Below are positions 1-8,650 of a stretch of 56,835 nt of DNA, one piece after another. This DNA is from Pirellulaceae bacterium (GTDB taxonomy: Bacteria; Planctomycetota; Planctomycetia; Pirellulales; Pirellulaceae): NCBI GenBank assembly GCA_022448315.1, contig JAKVCA010000015.1, forward strand, positions 1 through 56,835, written 5' to 3'. A program made the position numbers and the translations under genes. Under the pieces are notes generated by a model, which saw only the letters and a program-made list of their open reading frames with translations, did not search any database and was not told where the DNA came from. The stretch's first letter is position 1. Each line of letters begins with the position of its first letter.

Positions 1-39
1 AAGAAATTCACGCCGCAGGGCCTGGCTCCCTCACGCTAA
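1..39 (+). CDS. possible C-terminal tail of an upstream gene (partial)
   Basis: Frame 1 is open from the window edge to a TAA at 37-39 and would encode a 12-residue tail (KKFTPQGLAPSR). It sits immediately before the TPR gene on the same strand. With only 12 codons, family and even reality cannot be judged. Confidence 0.2.
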   Translation, partial: KKFTPQGLAPSR

Positions 40-104
40 AATATCCGGGACGTGTGAGAGGGTTAGTTTCTTTCGGTCAGCCTATTCCTGTTCAGCAGGG
101 TGAC

Positions 105-2921
105 ATGACAGAGAATTCATCGATAACACCTCGAGGAAAGATGCGCTCGAATCCGGAAAAAACCTCGAGAGCTAAAGAGGTATTCGAAGAGCATTCCATC
201 ATTCTGACGTCGCGATCGGCAACGCAAAGGCGGATCGACTCGGATGCCTGCCAACATTTCGTTGCGCAGGTTCATCGGCAAGTTCAGTCTTTTATCAAAG
301 AAGAGCTGCATCAAGAGGACGTTTTTTTACAGATTGCGTATGCGATCCCCCCTGAGGTTCAGTCTCATGAAATGGGCGACCGACTCGTTTTGGACATCCA
401 AGCCACTCCACTCGTTCTGACTCAAGAGCAGACGCAGCGATTGACCGACCGACTGACAAATCTTCGTATTCCTCGCGTGGTCGAGGGGCCGGTCAGTATG
501 GTCGCCACCATCCCCTCGGTTGCTTCCGCAACCGGAATTGTTCCGCCGAAATTTCAACTTCCTTTTTTGAAATACTATACGAGACGAGGCCCGCAATCGC
601 TCGATGGCATTGTGCTGAAAGCGGCGGGGATGGAGTGGCGTGAAAAACGTCGCCTCGTTCCCTTTTTCCTGAGACACAAGTTTGATCGCGGAATGCATTG
701 GTGGAAGGAATGCAGGCGACATATCGCGAGTCAGACCCTGTTGCGGTGGAGAAATTGGCGTCGTGGAATTACGACTTTACCTGAGCGGATCCGGCAAAAC
801 CTTGGAAACGCATCGATCTCAGTTTTGTCGCATTGGCTGGATGAGTATCCGCGGTCGAGCGAATTGTTGAAGGCCCGTGGCATCGAAATGGCTTCCCGGC
901 ATGAATGGCTCGCCGCAGTGCGCGACTTCACGGCCTATCTGGTTCTGAACCCCGATGACGTCAATGTTCTATGCCGCCGTGGCGATGCCAGTTGTCGAAA
1001 CAATGAATTTGGGCAAGGGCTGGGAGATTTTAAACGGGCATTGGAACTCGATCCAAACTCGTTTGAAGCTCGTCTGGGGCTGGCTTCCATTTACATCGAT
1101 TTGTCTGCTTGGGATGAAGCAGAAAAGCAGTTGGGGGAAGCGATCGAGCAAAAGCCGATGACGTCCCAGTTGCATTTGATGAGATCGCTGGCTCGTGGGG
1201 GAAAAGACGACCTTTTGGGCGCGAAGCGAGATCTGGATCGATGTATCCAACTGGACCCCAATCATCTGGAATTTTACGCAAGGCGAGCACTGCTGCGTCA
1301 ACAGTCGGGTCCGGGAAGCCGAGATGAAGAGCAGTGGCTTCGGGACATTGAAGCGGATCTGACCTGTCATCTGGATCTGCGTGACGATCAAGCCGCAGCA
1401 TGGGCCCATCGCGCCGAGGTGAGATTGAAACTTCGAGACTTCAGAACCGCGCTCGCCGACTGTGCTGAGGCCTTGAAGTTGGATCCGGAGCTTGCGTGGG
1501 CTTATGGGATCAAGGCGGTTGTGCATCGATTTAGATCGGAATGGGAACTCGCCAATGACGCTTGTGAGAAAGCCATTGATCTGGGGCTCGAGTCGGCCGA
1601 CGTTTATTTAAGCCGTGCGATGTCCAGGCAGGAGTTGGGACAGGCAGATGGAGCTTATGAGGACTGTAGCTCGGCGATCAGTGTGAATCCGTCACAACCC
1701 GGTGGTTATGAATTGCGGGGCGTTCTCCTTCTGGAGCAAGGGGATTTTGATGCGGCGATTTCGGACTTCACCGCAGCCCTCCAATTTGGGGCCGAGCCTG
1801 CAAGGTGTTTTGTTAACCGAGGCAATGCCCATCGTTTGAACCAAAATGTTTCTTCAGCGATCGTGGACTACGGTCGGGCCATCGAGCATGATCCCAGTGC
1901 GGTTCCCGCGTACTTGAATCGAGCTTTGGCGTTTGAGCAGGAAGGGCGATTCGAGGCGGCTCGCGAGGATACCGATCGTGCTCTGAATATTGACGGCGAC
2001 TCGGTCATGGCCCTCGACATTCGAGGGCGACTGTGGCAAGAGGTGGGTCAACACGATCGGGCCATCGAGGATTGGTCTGAGGCACTGGCCAACCAGCCCG
2101 ACTTTGCACCCGCTTTATTCAATCGAGGGCAACTGCTTATGCAGTTGCAACGGGTGGATGAGGCCGAGGCAGATTTTTCGAGGCTTGCAACACTCTGTCC
2201 CGATTGGCCAGTGGCTCATAGCAGTCGTGGCGGCGCCTTGATTCAACAGGGAGATATGGAGGCGGCCGAAGCGGCTTTTCGTGAGGCCATCGAACTTGAC
2301 CCTGATGCCGAGGATTCGATTCGTCAACAGCGGCTATTGTTTGAGGCACATTATCACCAGGTCAATGAAAGATACAGCGAAACGGTCCGGATCGCATCGG
2401 AAGTCCTCGAGATGGATCACGAAAGCTGTTGGGCTCTACGATTGCGAGCGGGTGCCTATTGGTACAACGAGGAATACGTCGAGGCCGTTGATGATTTCAC
2501 GCGGGTGATTGAGTCCGATGATGAGTCGGCGGATGACTATGCTGGCCGCGGGCAAGCACTCGCAGAATTAGGTGATTACGATCGCGCCTTGAGTGATTTG
2601 GATCGTGCTCTCGAAATGGCAGAAGCTCAGCCTTCGCCGCAATCGAAGGCTTACTCATTGAGCGGAAAAGGGCTCGCACTCGTGGGACTCGGTCGATATC
2701 AGGAAGCCCATGACGTGATCGAGAGGTCGATTGAACTATGTCCCGAAAATGCATGGGCACTCTATAACCGTGGACTGCTGGAATATGGTCAGGGGCAAAA
2801 GCCTCAAGCCGTAAAGTCGTTCGAGGAGGCCATTCGTTTGCGTCAGCCTGCATTGACGCCTCGAAAACGACAGAGGGCCGAGGCGTTTATCCGAAGGTTT
2901 TCGGATTCGGATTCGGTTTGA
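105..2921 (+). CDS. large tetratricopeptide (TPR) repeat protein
   Basis: The product is about 938 residues from the ATG at 105, which follows an AGGG about 5 nt upstream; a GTG at 54 in the same frame would add 17 unlikely residues. The first ~270 residues have no family I recognise and include a basic, Trp-rich stretch around residues 190-235. From about residue 270 to the end there are many tandem TPR units with typical W/Y-G-A/R helices, for example AWAHRAEVRLKLRDFRTAL and ALYNRGLLEYGQGQKPQA. No signal peptide or membrane helix is evident, so it is probably cytoplasmic. TPR arrays normally scaffold protein complexes; the partner is unknown. The C-terminus ends in an acidic/serine tail (FSDSDSV) encoded by a short GATTCG tandem repeat. 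Confidence 0.9.
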   Translation: MTENSSITPRGKMRSNPEKTSRAKEVFEEHSIILTSRSATQRRIDSDACQHFVAQVHRQVQSFIKEELHQEDVFLQIAYAIPPEVQSHEMGDRLVLDIQATPLVLTQEQTQRLTDRLTNLRIPRVVEGPVSMVATIPSVASATGIVPPKFQLPFLKYYTRRGPQSLDGIVLKAAGMEWREKRRLVPFFLRHKFDRGMHWWKECRRHIASQTLLRWRNWRRGITTLPERIRQNLGNASISVLSHWLDEYPRSSELLKARGIEMASRHEWLAAVRDFTAYLVLNPDDVNVLCRRGDASCRNNEFGQGLGDFKRALELDPNSFEARLGLASIYIDLSAWDEAEKQLGEAIEQKPMTSQLHLMRSLARGGKDDLLGAKRDLDRCIQLDPNHLEFYARRALLRQQSGPGSRDEEQWLRDIEADLTCHLDLRDDQAAAWAHRAEVRLKLRDFRTALADCAEALKLDPELAWAYGIKAVVHRFRSEWELANDACEKAIDLGLESADVYLSRAMSRQELGQADGAYEDCSSAISVNPSQPGGYELRGVLLLEQGDFDAAISDFTAALQFGAEPARCFVNRGNAHRLNQNVSSAIVDYGRAIEHDPSAVPAYLNRALAFEQEGRFEAAREDTDRALNIDGDSVMALDIRGRLWQEVGQHDRAIEDWSEALANQPDFAPALFNRGQLLMQLQRVDEAEADFSRLATLCPDWPVAHSSRGGALIQQGDMEAAEAAFREAIELDPDAEDSIRQQRLLFEAHYHQVNERYSETVRIASEVLEMDHESCWALRLRAGAYWYNEEYVEAVDDFTRVIESDDESADDYAGRGQALAELGDYDRALSDLDRALEMAEAQPSPQSKAYSLSGKGLALVGLGRYQEAHDVIERSIELCPENAWALYNRGLLEYGQGQKPQAVKSFEEAIRLRQPALTPRKRQRAEAFIRRFSDSDSV

Positions 2922-3000
2922 TCAATCTGCGTCAGGAAATGGGACCCAGGGGCGTCATTTCTCGATTTGTCGGGATCAGCTGTCCTGCCTATCCTTCATG

Positions 3001-3033
3001 CACTGTCGCCCTCCGATACACTGTCGCCCTCCG
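3001..3033. repeat. tandem direct repeat, 2 x 15 bp
   Basis: The 15-mer CACTGTCGCCCTCCG occurs at 3001-3015 and again at 3019-3033, separated by ATA. The match extends to 17 of 18 bases when the preceding trinucleotide is included. It lies between the TPR gene and the SDR gene, about 115 bp upstream of the latter. No role can be assigned. Confidence 0.7.
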
Positions 3034-3146
3034 CTGTTCTGGGACGACGCCGTGAACTTGAGGGTGTTGTTGGCACTACCAGTGACGTACCATGATCCAG
3101 CAGGTAACGTGCCGCATTTGCAACTTTATTGAAAGTGCTGTCCAGC

Positions 3147-3941
3147 ATGGAATCGGGACTCGAAAATCGAGTGGTCTTGGTGACAGGTGCCAGTGGTGGC
3201 ATTGGCTCCTCGATGGTCAGAGCTTTTCTGGCCGAGGATTCAAAAGTTGCGGTTCATTATGGGAACCAACGAGACTCCGCCGAGAAACTCGCGACAGAAT
3301 CCGAGGGGCGTGCGAAAGCATTTCAAGCAGACCTTACCCAAGAGGCGGAGGTCGAGCGTCTTTTCGGTGATATTGAATCGGAACTGGGCCCTGTCGAATG
3401 CGTCATCGCGAATGCAGGAATCTGGCCGGCCGAAAATGTGCCGATTCATGAAATGACATTGACGCAGTGGAACAAGACGCTGGCAGTCGATTTGACGAGT
3501 GTTTTCCTGACCATGCGACGGTTTTTCATCGGGATCAGGAATTTCGAGTTGAAGGATCCTTCCGCCGTACTGATCGGATCAACCGCCGCCGTGTTTGGAG
3601 AGGCAGGGCATGTTGACTACGCGGCCGCAAAAGCAGGAATTTCTTACGGAATGCTTCAGACCCTGAAGAATGAGATTTCCCAACTGACTCGCTCAGGCCG
3701 GGTGAATGCCGTATGTCCGGGATGGGTCATGACTCCGATGGCAGAGAAATTTGCCGAAGATCGTGAGTCGAAGGCAAGAGCCCTACAGACCATTCCCATG
3801 CAGAAATTTGGGCAGCCCGAGGACATCGCGGCATCAGCCGTTTTCCTTTCGTCTCCACGACTTTCAGGGCACTTGACCGGTCAGCGTCTTGTCGCCAGTG
3901 GAGGCATGGAAGGCCGTGTGCTGTATCCTCCTGGTGAGTGA
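3147..3941 (+). CDS. short-chain dehydrogenase/reductase (SDR, FabG-like)
   Basis: A classical SDR of 264 residues from the ATG at 3147; a TTG at 3129 is also in frame but adds only six residues. It shows the Rossmann cofactor motif TGASGGIG at 13-20, the NAG motif near 89-91, a catalytic Ser near 145 and the YAAAK catalytic pair Tyr158/Lys162. The PGWVMTPM stretch after the active site is typical of 3-oxoacyl-ACP reductase-like members. The family reduces or oxidises carbonyl/hydroxyl groups with NAD(P)H in the cytoplasm; the substrate cannot be read from sequence. The nitrilase-family gene follows on the same strand after 65 bp, so the two may be cotranscribed. Confidence 0.9.
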   Translation: MESGLENRVVLVTGASGGIGSSMVRAFLAEDSKVAVHYGNQRDSAEKLATESEGRAKAFQADLTQEAEVERLFGDIESELGPVECVIANAGIWPAENVPIHEMTLTQWNKTLAVDLTSVFLTMRRFFIGIRNFELKDPSAVLIGSTAAVFGEAGHVDYAAAKAGISYGMLQTLKNEISQLTRSGRVNAVCPGWVMTPMAEKFAEDRESKARALQTIPMQKFGQPEDIAASAVFLSSPRLSGHLTGQRLVASGGMEGRVLYPPGE

Positions 3942-4006
3942 AATAATCGGTGAGCCCTTGAGGGGGCGGTTGCCATGATTTCTTATGTCCTCACAGAGCG
4001 ATAGCC

Positions 4007-4963
4007 ATGCGAGATATGCGAGTTGCTACCGTCCAGTTTCAGCACGAGAGCGGCAACAAAGCGGCAAACTTGAATACGGTGTTGCGTTTTGTTCGGAACG
4101 CATCGGAGCAAGGTGCGGAACTGGTTGTCTTCCCGGAGTGCTGCATCTCCGGTTATTGGCACCTTCGAAATCTGGAACGTGAAGCGCTTCTCGAATTGGC
4201 GGAGCCCATTCCGGAGGGCGAAGTGGTCCAACAAGTTCTGGCGTGGGCCCAGGAATATCAGATTTCCATTGGTGTCGGGCTCGTCGAGCGGGCAGGTGAG
4301 CAATTATATAACTCCTACGTTATCGCCATGCCTCACGGCGAAGTTCAGTGCCACCGTAAGTTGCATTGTTTTATAAGCGGCCATCTTGAAAGTGGCAGTC
4401 GGTATACCGTGTTTGATATGCCAAATGGCAATCGGGTTGGTGTCCTGATTTGCTATGACAATAATCTGGTTGAGAACGTGCGTGCCTGTGCACTGAGGGG
4501 CGCGGAGATCCTTATCGCGCCTCATCAGACCGGAGGTTGTCGTTCCAGTAGTCCCCATGCGATGGGGCCGATTGACCCTGATTTGTGGGAGTCCCGCGTA
4601 GAGCATCCAGAAGCGATTGAAGCCGAGTTTCGGGGGGATAAAGGACGCGGCTGGCTGATGCGTTGGTTACCTTCACGAGCTCATGACAATGGCTTGTTCC
4701 TGATTTTCAGTAATGGTGTGGGTCTCGACGATGGTGAAGTGAGAACAGGGAATGCGATGATTTTGGACCCGTATGGTAGAGTCCTTTGCGAAACGTCGGT
4801 GGCTGGTGAAGCGATTCTTGTCACCGATCTCGTCGCCGAACTCCGGAATCGCTGCACAGGAGTTCGGTGGCTTCAGGCTCGACGGCCTGAACTTTACGAG
4901 GACCTTGCTAAGCCGACGGGGCGCGAACGGTCAACGCGACAAGTTCGTTTTGATTCAGACTAA
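4007..4963 (+). CDS. carbon-nitrogen hydrolase (nitrilase superfamily)
   Basis: The 318-residue protein has the nitrilase-superfamily Glu-Lys-Cys triad: Glu44 in VVFPECCISGYW, Lys118 in HRKLH and Cys149 in GVLICYDNNL. The family hydrolyses non-peptide C-N bonds (amides, carbamoyl groups, nitriles) in the cytoplasm as oligomers. Length is usual for an amidase-type member, with about 40 extra C-terminal residues rich in Arg. The ATG at 4007 is used; an in-frame ATG nine bases later is possible. It follows the SDR gene on the same strand. Exact substrate is unknown; an N-carbamoyl or aliphatic amidase role would fit the family. Confidence 0.9.
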   Translation: MRDMRVATVQFQHESGNKAANLNTVLRFVRNASEQGAELVVFPECCISGYWHLRNLEREALLELAEPIPEGEVVQQVLAWAQEYQISIGVGLVERAGEQLYNSYVIAMPHGEVQCHRKLHCFISGHLESGSRYTVFDMPNGNRVGVLICYDNNLVENVRACALRGAEILIAPHQTGGCRSSSPHAMGPIDPDLWESRVEHPEAIEAEFRGDKGRGWLMRWLPSRAHDNGLFLIFSNGVGLDDGEVRTGNAMILDPYGRVLCETSVAGEAILVTDLVAELRNRCTGVRWLQARRPELYEDLAKPTGRERSTRQVRFDSD

Positions 4964-5266
4964 CGCGTTCATGGTCGCGGTGGTGGGAAGCCAGAACCCT
5001 ATGGGGCGGCTTGTGACCGCGAGTCGAAATCAGGCCGAGAAATTGACTTGCCTTGTGGACCTGCCGAAAAAGGACACCATTGAAACCACGACGAGTGAGA
5101 CTTCCGCACCAGCGAGGTAAGGGCCTTGCTCAAATCGACGGTAGGCAAAAAAAGAGCACCTTCAACCGAGTCGGTTTCTGGTGCTCCTCAGAGGTCCTCA
5201 TATGACGCTTGCTCGCAGAAGATGGGACCATTTCGTCAGCGTCTCCAGGCTCTGGTTGGTCTGACC
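4964..5266. other. intergenic, convergent gene ends
   Basis: About 300 bp lie between the nitrilase-family gene (plus) and bcp (minus), which point toward each other. It contains the bcp terminator described separately. A long overlapping frame through the nitrilase gene end looks like chance; I see no supported gene here. Confidence 0.6.
5147..5186 (-). terminator. rho-independent terminator of the bcp gene
   Basis: Read on the minus strand, GAGCACC (5186-5180) pairs with GGTGCTC (5160-5154), with an inner AACCGA/TCGGTT stem in between, and the hairpin is followed directly by seven T (5153-5147). It lies about 80 bp downstream of the bcp stop codon. This is a textbook intrinsic terminator. 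Confidence 0.88.
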
Positions 5267-5743
5267 TCAGTCAGCCAATTCTTTCAATGCATCGATCACC
5301 TGTTGATCATGACCGTCCACTTTGACTCGTTTCCAAAGCTTGGCCACCTTCCCATCGGCATCAATCAAGTACGTCGAGCGTTGGATCCCCATCGACTTTT
5401 TCCCGTACATGTTTTTTTCACGCCATGCACCATATTTATCTGCCATTGCGTGGTCCGGATCGGCCAACAAGGGGAAATTGAGACTGAATTTATCCCTGAA
5501 TTTTACGTGACTCTCCACAGTATCGGGGCTGATACCGAAAACTTGGGCACCCAACGCCTTGATTTCATCCTGACGATCACGAAACGCGCAGGCTTCCTTT
5601 GTACAGCCAGGCGTGTCATCTCGTGGGTAGAAGTAAAGAACCACGGGGTTTCCTTTGAGTTCAGAAAGTTTGACCTTCGATCCGTCGTCTGCATGTAACG
5701 TAAACGCGGGTGCTTTTTTTCCCTCTTCAATCCAGTCCGACAT
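5267..5743 (-). CDS. bcp: thiol peroxidase, Bcp/PrxQ-type peroxiredoxin
   Basis: The 158-residue protein is full length for the Bcp/PrxQ family. The motif FYPRDDTPGCTKEACAFRD holds the peroxidatic Cys47 and, five residues on, the resolving Cys52, the arrangement of atypical two-Cys BCP enzymes. It reduces hydrogen peroxide and organic or lipid hydroperoxides in the cytoplasm using thioredoxin. A thioredoxin-fold protein is encoded elsewhere in the window (26761-27732) but carries an export signal, so it is probably not the partner. The gene is monocistronic: a strong terminator follows it and nothing on the same strand precedes it closely. Confidence 0.95.
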   Translation of the reverse strand: MSDWIEEGKKAPAFTLHADDGSKVKLSELKGNPVVLYFYPRDDTPGCTKEACAFRDRQDEIKALGAQVFGISPDTVESHVKFRDKFSLNFPLLADPDHAMADKYGAWREKNMYGKKSMGIQRSTYLIDADGKVAKLWKRVKVDGHDQQVIDALKELAD

Positions 5744-6137
5744 CTGCTTTCCTCAAAAATTAAATTGTGGGGTTATCTTGGCGTTGATGAATTGATGGTG
5801 CCCCGACAAACTTGCAAATGATGATTCAGGGCGGTCATCGATTGAGTTTCGTCATCAAGGCCGTTCGACTTCGGATTATTGCGCGGGCGGGCGAAGCGAC
5901 GACCAGTTTTCCATCTTGTTGGGACAGAAATGCTTAAAACACATTCGCAGTTATTCTCCACCATTGTGCTCCTCTCGCTTCTATGCTTCAACCTTACCGC
6001 CCGAGGCGATTCACTCAGGTTCCGCTGGATTCGATGTCTTGCTCCGTCAATTGCATCAAAAGCGATCGGCATAGCTCTTGGGATTCGTCTGCGGGCGACC
6101 GACAGGAACTCAGTCAGAATCGTGACCTCAGCCGGAT
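5744..6137. other. intergenic region with a possible broken small gene
   Basis: Nearly 400 bp between bcp and the cobW-type gene, both on the minus strand. The only protein-like content is the candidate secreted peptide on the plus strand starting at 5931 (separate entry). I see no RNA gene or clear promoter motif. Confidence 0.5.
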
Positions 6138-6151
6138 TCAGTCGCCGTTAA
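5931..6151 (+). pseudogene. possible small secreted protein, probably frameshifted
   Basis: An ATG at 5931 opens a good signal peptide (n-region MLKTHSQ, hydrophobic core IVLLSLLC, then FNLTARG). The same frame continues to 6151 with Arg-rich, unconvincing sequence. A neighbouring frame gives more natural sequence (AIHSGSAGFDVLLRQLHQ) and becomes continuous with the signal peptide if one C is dropped from a CCC run near 6001. The 3' end overlaps the end of the cobW-type gene on the other strand. I do not recognise a family. It could be a decayed gene or a chance signal-like frame. Confidence 0.25.
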
Positions 6152-7241
6152 ATCGATGGGTGGGAACCGGTCGACCAGGTTTGAGGCAATTCAACGCGGT
6201 TGTTGCCACGACAAGCGAATTTCGATTCGCCAAATGTTCAAGCACTTTTCTGAACGTTGCTTCCAGGGTTTCCGGTGGAATGGCAATTCTCGCATTGACC
6301 ACCAGTTCGGCAAAGCGTGTTCGATGCTCGGAGGCGAGCGATAGTTGAACCGGTTGATCATTACTGATGGCGTTTGCAACGGCGTAGGCGCCTTCTGCTT
6401 GACCGATGACTTTCAGGTGGGCTACTTCGGAACCCAGTTCGTGCATTTCGTCGACCATTTGTTGAAGCAAGTTTGTCAGGATCAAGTCGAGATCAAACTC
6501 CACTTCAGCTTGGATACTGATATTCGCGTTGAGCCATCCGAGTTCGGCTTCTCCCGCGGCATAAATGTCATAGTCAATATCCAGAATGCGACGGCAATGC
6601 TCTCCGGATTGATTCAAGGCCGTCATCAAACGGTCAATGTTTTCACCCGTCTTTGCCGAGATACAGAGGATTTCTCGACCCGGAAAATTCTGGTTCAACA
6701 ACTCCACGAGTTCGTCTCGATCTTGGGTTGTCAGTTGATCAATCCGGTTGACGAGCAATAAATCAGCTTCTTCGAGCTGTTTGCGAAAGATGTACTCGGC
6801 TTGAGGAGAGAAGCCACGTTGGCCAGATCCGCGAAGAATTTTCTTTCCGTGACTCGGTTTGAGGATGACCGCATATGGACCAATTTCCAATTCCCGATTC
6901 GCGAATTGCATCAGGGGTTGAGCGACCGTGGCGACGAGATCCGTACAGCTGCCAACGGGTTCAGCCAGGATGATATCAGGGTGCTGACTCCCTTCGAGCT
7001 TGCCCAGCGTTTCTGTCAGTTGATTGAAACTGCAGCAGAAACATGCGCCTGCAACCTCTCCAACTTCGAAGCCCTGCGATTGGAGCAACTCTGTATCGAC
7101 CAGGCCTGCTGCCTGGTCATTGGTCACAATCCCCACCGTCAGGCCCTGTTCCTGGTAGCGTCGCGCCAGTCGGGAAATCGTGGTGGTTTTTCCTGCGCCC
7201 AGAAAACCTCCAATCATATGAAAACGCGTTTTTCTGGTCAT
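6138..7241 (-). CDS. CobW/COG0523-family GTPase (metal chaperone type)
   Basis: A 367-residue G3E-family GTPase from the ATG at 7241; an in-frame ATG at 7268 would add nine residues. Counting from 7268, the Walker A GGFLGAGKTT is at 20-29, the metal-binding CFCC (CxCC) at 76-79, the AEP motif near 102-104, and NRID serves as the base-recognition NKxD motif. The C-terminal ~150 residues are the usual substrate/partner domain. COG0523 proteins hydrolyse GTP and deliver or insert metals such as zinc or cobalt; CxCC is the metal site in characterised members. No clear Zur-like operator was found upstream, so the cognate metal is open. It is not near cobalamin or nitrile hydratase genes. Confidence 0.9.
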   Translation of the reverse strand: MTRKTRFHMIGGFLGAGKTTTISRLARRYQEQGLTVGIVTNDQAAGLVDTELLQSQGFEVGEVAGACFCCSFNQLTETLGKLEGSQHPDIILAEPVGSCTDLVATVAQPLMQFANRELEIGPYAVILKPSHGKKILRGSGQRGFSPQAEYIFRKQLEEADLLLVNRIDQLTTQDRDELVELLNQNFPGREILCISAKTGENIDRLMTALNQSGEHCRRILDIDYDIYAAGEAELGWLNANISIQAEVEFDLDLILTNLLQQMVDEMHELGSEVAHLKVIGQAEGAYAVANAISNDQPVQLSLASEHRTRFAELVVNARIAIPPETLEATFRKVLEHLANRNSLVVATTALNCLKPGRPVPTHRFNGD

Positions 7242-7596
7242 GTTGAGATCAATTCTGCTCTTCCGCATATTGCCAGCAGAGGGGTGTTGCCGAGACCTGT
7301 CGGTGGCCTGTTCGAAAGCGACCGCTTGTCATTATCGCCCCTTTTCCTGCCCCGTCAATTTGCCTGTGAAGACTCACTGCTGCAGAACTGCAATGCAAGT
7401 TGAAAATCGCCTTTAGTGATTCGCGTAACGGTGTCGGCCACCGGGCAGTGATTTGCCTTTCGGCAGGTGCTTTGAACCTTGAGCGTTTTTCCTTTCGAAA
7501 AAAGGTAGTCACCTGTCAAATGGTATCGTCGACCAATTTCTGATCAGTGCATCGAGGCGAGGGTCGCACGCTTCTCCGCGAAAGGTCGACTCGCGT
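7242..7596. other. intergenic, no gene recognised
   Basis: About 350 bp upstream of the cobW-type gene and downstream of the DUF2334 gene's end. All three minus-strand frames give low-complexity, Arg/Ser-rich products without family character. It should hold the cobW promoter. A TCATTATC segment near 7328 is only half of what a Zur box would need. Confidence 0.5.
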
Positions 7597-8280
7597 TTAC
7601 GACGGGTAGGGGATGGATTCGACCTGGTCCAAAAGGGGCCGAATATCTTTTTTCAGCAAGAGTTCGAGATCGAATGGGTGGAGTGAAATTCTCAGCGGTC
7701 GCCGCCATAACATAGACGTAAAGCGATTGGTGAAATTCAAAAAACGCAGGGAAAGCTTGCGGAAGAGTGTGTCCGCTTCAAATCCGACAACAGGAAGGGG
7801 CTGGTACCGTAGTGTGGACCAATCCCAGAGGCCTCCCAGTGTTTCGCAGTAGCGAAACGGAAGTTTGTCGTGGCATCCTTGCGGCAGTCGTCCCAATGCC
7901 CAAGCGGGTGGGACATAAAGACTTGGTGCAGCGAGGCGATGAGATTCAAACCACCGATAACACCTTTGGATCAAGGCGACGCGTTCGGGAGGCGAAAGAC
8001 ACAGGTGTTCGGCCACTCGGCGCGAAAGCAAGGCGGAATGCAGTCGGTGATAAATTCCTCGGATCGTTTCGCAACGGTGGACCCAGCCGTGTCCCGCAAG
8101 CGAATACCCTTGATCTTGCCACTTTCGTAACTGGTCAAGCTCCGAATCCTGCCAGTCCAGTCCCGGAACCACAAGCAAGGTGGTGTGGGCGATCCTCGAC
8201 TCATCAAATACGCGGAGAATGCGATTGACGTGCTCAAGTGTGGAAGGCATGACGTCATGGATCGAAACAAGGGAATTCAT
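7597..8280 (-). CDS. DUF2334-type polysaccharide-deacetylase-like protein
   Basis: About 227 residues from the ATG at 8280; three codons upstream a TTG is possible. The N-terminus (LVSIHDVMPSTLEHVNRI) is the hallmark of DUF2334 proteins, a divergent branch of the carbohydrate esterase 4/NodB fold; the Asp of IHDV and the His residues of SLAGHGWVHRCE are the expected metal-site residues. No signal peptide is visible. The family is presumed to deacetylate N-acetylated sugars or related glycans. It is the third gene in a same-strand group with a sulfotransferase and a glycosyltransferase, separated from the latter by 370 bp, which suggests but does not prove a shared role in surface glycan synthesis. 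Confidence 0.8.
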   Translation of the reverse strand: MNSLVSIHDVMPSTLEHVNRILRVFDESRIAHTTLLVVPGLDWQDSELDQLRKWQDQGYSLAGHGWVHRCETIRGIYHRLHSALLSRRVAEHLCLSPPERVALIQRCYRWFESHRLAAPSLYVPPAWALGRLPQGCHDKLPFRYCETLGGLWDWSTLRYQPLPVVGFEADTLFRKLSLRFLNFTNRFTSMLWRRPLRISLHPFDLELLLKKDIRPLLDQVESIPYPS

Positions 8281-8650
8281 GACATGCAATCCGACGAGAG
8301 AGGCGGGGTATTAGATTGGGATCGAATTTTGCTAAATCGGGTTTGGATGCTTGTTCTATGCTCAACGGCGTCGTTGAATCCGCGAAAAGGTGATTGGAAA
8401 GTCTGCTGAAACCTTGGGGCTGATCGCGAGTCTCGTAGAACTTTCGGATAGCGGACCCTTCGTGGAAACCGTCAAGGTTCGCGCCTCGCGTCGGAGATTG
8501 GTCGCGTACGAGATCCAGTAACCACCGACGCACAATTGTACACGAAGGTTACCACCGTCATCGCCTCCGATTTATCTGGCAGGTGGGCCGAGTTTCTCGT
8601 GCGTTTTTGAGGCTCACCATTGCTACTCGAAAATAGGCGATCACACGGGA
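8281..8650. other. intergenic, no gene recognised
   Basis: About 370 bp between the glycosyltransferase end and the DUF2334 start on the same strand. Minus-strand frames are interrupted and composition is not protein-like. Its length makes a separate promoter for the DUF2334 gene likely. Confidence 0.5.

Noticed and set aside
5126-5698. Plus-strand 190-residue frame
   Set aside because: It is antisense to bcp, whose product is certain from its Cys47/Cys52 motif.
7324-7336. Possible Zur-like site upstream of the CobW GTPase gene
   Set aside because: Only a TCATTATC half-like stretch is present, with no matching dyad arm.
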